Below are positions 61,532-64,000 of a stretch of DNA of 64,000 nucleotides, piece by piece. A program made the position numbers and the translations under genes. Positions within the stretch are counted from its first letter, which is position 1; every line of letters begins with the position of its first letter. The stretch covers positions 124,001-188,000 of the forward strand of contig CAKQTZ010000007.1 of NCBI GenBank assembly GCA_934277375.1, given 5' to 3'. Source of the DNA: an uncultured Coprococcus sp. Its GTDB lineage: Bacteria; Bacillota; Clostridia; Lachnospirales; Lachnospiraceae. The notes beneath the pieces were generated by a model. It was not told where the DNA came from. It ran no database searches and was given only the letters and a program-made list of their open reading frames with translations.

Positions 61532-62677
61532 TTATCTCATATATGGAGCATCCCACAGCTTAAGCTTTGTTCCGATGCCTTCCCTGAGTGCCTTCTGGTA
61601 ACACTCATAGCCCCAGCCTACATCAAGAATCGGCATACCGCCAAGGCTCACAAGAAAGATCTCATCATCGCTTGTTCTAGCGGGTTCAAGGCCACGCATT
61701 ATGTTGCCCAGATGCCTGATCTCCCCCTTCTCTATCCAGCCATCCGTCACCATATTTACAAAATGAATGCCCGGTGTTCCAAGGGATATCCTGTTGCCAT
61801 CCTCATCCCACTCCTGATACACATTTACATATTCCTCATACATCTGTATATTGTCTACAACCTTCGTCACGTGGTCCCTGACAAATTCCAGATCCATATC
61901 CATGGTTCCCGATGAAATTATAGTACATCCCGGTTTTACCCATGCCGGATCTATAACAGGCCATTTCCTAGGCTCCACTGATACCGCCTCCGCTATGATA
62001 TCTGCATCCCTCACGGCCTCCTCCAGAGTATCACAGATGATTATCTCCCTGAGACTCTTATAGTTCTCCCTGGCAAAATCCGCCAGCTCATGAGCCGTGT
62101 GCGAAGTCTTTGAGCTGCCCTTGATCTTCAGCACCTCCATGTCCGGGAACTTTGCCATGATAGCCATGAGGCTTGTCCTTCCAATCACTCCTGCGCCGAG
62201 GATCGTCAAAACCCTGCTGTCCTTTCTTGCAAGATACATGGCAGTAAGCCCTGGCATCGCTCCGGTCCTCATGGCACTTAGGAGATTGGCTGACATGTAC
62301 GCAAGTGGCTGGCCTGTCTCCACGTCATTCAGTGTTGCCATGAGTATGGATCTCGGCAGACCCTTGTGCGAATTTCTGCCATTTGAACCATACCACTTCT
62401 CACCACACATATGAAATCTTCCGCCGAGATATGCCGGCATCGCCATAAATCTCCTGTCTGCTGAGTCCGCCAGCGGAAAGTTCGGAATGTCTGATTTCTC
62501 CGGGAATATGAGCTGTACACCATGATCGTTATGCGCTCTGCCGCCCATCAGATAGTCACCCTCGCTGAGAAGTGTTATGACCTCCCCTATGGTGTCCACA
62601 GCCCTGTCCGCATCGAGTACACCCGCTTTAATCATGTCCTCTTCATTCAGAAATAAGAATTCAACCTTGCTGTCCAT
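61532..62677 (-). CDS. Ornithine cyclodeaminase/mu-crystallin family protein (paralogue 2)
   Basis: 381 residues from the ATG at 62677, seven bases after AGGAGG. Same architecture as the protein at 50913: FMAMPAYLGGRFHMCGEKWY, SANLLSAMRTGAMPGLTAMY and an intact Rossmann motif TILGAGVIGRTS. The two align along their whole length, with the same C-terminal GTKLKxWDxPY. Likely a second NAD(P)-linked amine or imine enzyme. It stands after an iron alcohol dehydrogenase gene on the same strand and outside the PII operon, so it may be expressed separately. Confidence 0.88.
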   Translation of the reverse strand: MDSKVEFLFLNEEDMIKAGVLDADRAVDTIGEVITLLSEGDYLMGGRAHNDHGVQLIFPEKSDIPNFPLADSADRRFMAMPAYLGGRFHMCGEKWYGSNGRNSHKGLPRSILMATLNDVETGQPLAYMSANLLSAMRTGAMPGLTAMYLARKDSRVLTILGAGVIGRTSLMAIMAKFPDMEVLKIKGSSKTSHTAHELADFARENYKSLREIIICDTLEEAVRDADIIAEAVSVEPRKWPVIDPAWVKPGCTIISSGTMDMDLEFVRDHVTKVVDNIQMYEEYVNVYQEWDEDGNRISLGTPGIHFVNMVTDGWIEKGEIRHLGNIMRGLEPARTSDDEIFLVSLGGMPILDVGWGYECYQKALREGIGTKLKLWDAPYMR

Positions 62678-62811
62678 ACTGCCACCTCCTGTTGTATTTA
62701 CTGTAGTATTTACTGTCGCCTTCATTCACTGTCGCCTGCATATGCCTGATTCTTTCTGCCATTATCATGCTTCCCATGACTTCGGAACAAATCGCATATC
62801 TTACAAATTAT

Positions 62812-63990
62812 CTATTTTACTTTTTTAAAGCATCTTCTATATATCTCCACTACATCATCCTTTGTCAGAGGCACCCTGCAATGCTCAAGGCCCTCTGATG
62901 CCGCCTTCTCAGCCATCTCGTCAAAGTCCTTCTCATACGGCACGCCCAGCTCGCCGAGATCTGGGGTCAGACCCATGTCCTCATACAATTTCTGAGTCTT
63001 TGAGATAGCTTCTCGGGCTATATCATAAGGATCATTTGTCCTGTCTATATCCCACACATTTACGCCGTAATTTACGAGAACAGGAAGGCTCTTCTCGTTA
63101 AGAATGTAATCCATCAGAACCGGCGTGATGATCGCAAGTCCGTGTCCATGTGTTATATCATAGTAAGCACTGAGCTGATGCTCTATGGAATGCGCAGGCC
63201 ATGGACCATCCTTGCCACACGCTATGAATCCATTTATCGCCCACTCAGATGCCCAGAGGATATTTGCCCTGGCATCGTAATTGTCCGGCTCTGAGACAGC
63301 CACCGGGCCGTACTTGATCAGAGTTTTAAGCAGAGCCTCCATCATACGATCCTGCATGTATGTGTCTCCATTATCCGCAAAATAAACCTCAAATATATGG
63401 TTCATGATATCCGCCACACCTGCTGCCGTCTGGTATGCGGGAACGGAAAATGTATACTCAGGGTCAAGTATCGCATATGCAGGATAGAGCAGATCAGATG
63501 CAATATCCTTCTTCTGCTTTGTCTCCTCATTCGTGATAACTGCAAATGGATCCATCTCAGACCCCGTCGCAGCCATGGTTGCGACAGCTATGATCGGCAT
63601 AGCATTCTCTATCTTCTCCGGGTGTCCGACCAGATCCCACGGATCACCGTCATAGCTCGCTCCGGCTGCTATAGCCTTGGAACAGTCTATTGTACTTCCG
63701 CCACCTACGGGCAGTATCACCTTCACATCATGCTCCAGACACATCTGCACACCCTTCTTCACCGTTGTGAGTCTCGGGTTGGGTTCTACACCCGAAAGCT
63801 CAATATGGGAAATGTGACTACAGTCAAGTAACTTGATTATCCTGTCGTACAGCCCTGTCCTCTTTATACTTCCGCCTCCGTACACCAGCAGAACACTGTC
63901 TCCGTATTCGCTGATGTACCCCGGCAGATCATCAATGGCGCCCTTGCCAAATGATACCTTTGTCGGAATATTGTAAAAAAAGTTCTCCAT
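62812..63990 (-). CDS. Iron-containing alcohol dehydrogenase (butanol dehydrogenase-like)
   Basis: 392 residues. Group III dehydrogenase with the NAD(P) motif LPVGGGSTIDCSKAIA near 92 and the metal site VADIMNHIFEVYF (Asp, His) plus AHSIEHQLSAYYDITHGHGL (two His). Closest in style to BdhA/YqhD enzymes reducing aldehydes to alcohols. The N-terminus MENFFYNIPTKVSFGKGAID is typical. It lies 134 bp upstream of the second cyclodeaminase-like gene, same direction. Its aldehyde substrate could come from amine breakdown, but that is inference. Confidence 0.93.
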   Translation of the reverse strand: MENFFYNIPTKVSFGKGAIDDLPGYISEYGDSVLLVYGGGSIKRTGLYDRIIKLLDCSHISHIELSGVEPNPRLTTVKKGVQMCLEHDVKVILPVGGGSTIDCSKAIAAGASYDGDPWDLVGHPEKIENAMPIIAVATMAATGSEMDPFAVITNEETKQKKDIASDLLYPAYAILDPEYTFSVPAYQTAAGVADIMNHIFEVYFADNGDTYMQDRMMEALLKTLIKYGPVAVSEPDNYDARANILWASEWAINGFIACGKDGPWPAHSIEHQLSAYYDITHGHGLAIITPVLMDYILNEKSLPVLVNYGVNVWDIDRTNDPYDIAREAISKTQKLYEDMGLTPDLGELGVPYEKDFDEMAEKAASEGLEHCRVPLTKDDVVEIYRRCFKKVK

Positions 63991-64000
63991 GTTTTATCTC

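Noticed and set aside
62950..62985. GGGGTCAGACCC-like word inside the alcohol dehydrogenase gene, considered as a fifth REP palindrome
   Set aside because: It lies inside well-conserved coding sequence (LTPDLGEL) and is incomplete as a palindrome.
1..64000. tRNA, rRNA, CRISPR arrays, T-box leaders and prophage genes
   Set aside because: Looked for and not seen: no tRNA T-arm pattern in a cloverleaf, no regularly spaced long repeats, no GGTGG(T/C)ACCGCG-type T-box sequence, no integrase or capsid-like proteins.

Overview
The window reads as a chromosomal segment of a low-to-moderate GC Gram-positive anaerobe, most likely a Lachnospiraceae (Coprococcus-like) member of the Clostridia. This is inferred from the gene order rpoD-dnaG-dgt and rpsF-ssb-rpsR, strong AGGAGG ribosome-binding sites, DapL-type lysine synthesis, GSI-alpha glutamine synthetase beside an ANTAR regulator, an oxygen-sensitive ThiH, an ATP-type PEP carboxykinase and many lipobox lipoproteins. 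I saw no tRNA or rRNA gene, CRISPR array, intact insertion sequence or prophage. Most genes lie on the minus strand.

Layout. 0-3.1 kb: dgt-dnaG-rpoD (rpoD runs off the left edge). 3.3-6.9 kb: ECF sigma factor, membrane protein and lipoprotein in one coupled operon. 7.1-12.8 kb: foldase-like lipoprotein, then a sugar ABC importer (binding protein, two permeases, YesL-like protein). 12.8-20.4 kb: alpha/beta-hydrolase-like membrane protein, unknown membrane protein, ABC-F ATPase, Cys-rich small protein, CNNM/CorC protein, DUF1836 protein and YerC. 20.4-26.3 kb: a GH13 amylase-like protein with altered catalytic residues, then glnA-ANTAR-dapF-dapL. 26.4-29.4 kb: ABC-2 exporter and rpsF-ssb-rpsR. 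29.4-32 kb: a radical SAM protein and its partner under a textbook LexA box. 32-38.9 kb: pckA, a ZorAB-like proton-motor pair followed by a voltage-gated K+ channel, and putP. 39-44 kb: paaK and a TPP-riboswitch-controlled thiSGHE operon. 44-46.4 kb: rpmG-secE-nusG-rplK-rplA. 46.5-50.7 kb: small membrane and housekeeping proteins and murI. 50.7-64 kb: an amine/polyamine locus (PII-like protein, PotABC, amidohydrolase, PotD, MFS transporter, ornithine-cyclodeaminase-like protein), a collapsed ABC pseudogene, a lipoprotein, a second cyclodeaminase-like paralogue and an iron alcohol dehydrogenase.

How the parts may work together. glnA, the ANTAR protein and dapF/dapL suggest nitrogen control next to lysine/peptidoglycan precursor synthesis. 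The PII-led operon appears to couple nitrogen status to uptake and breakdown of an amine-like substrate, with an attenuator directly before the first gene.

Best candidates for something little described: the SOS-controlled and apparently leaderless radical SAM repair pair (29.4-31.9 kb); the ZorAB-like motor with a K+ channel but no Zorya effector (33.9-36.8 kb); the PII-Pot-amidohydrolase-cyclodeaminase operon (50.9-59.8 kb); and the GH13 protein whose three catalytic carboxylates are all replaced (20.4-21.9 kb).
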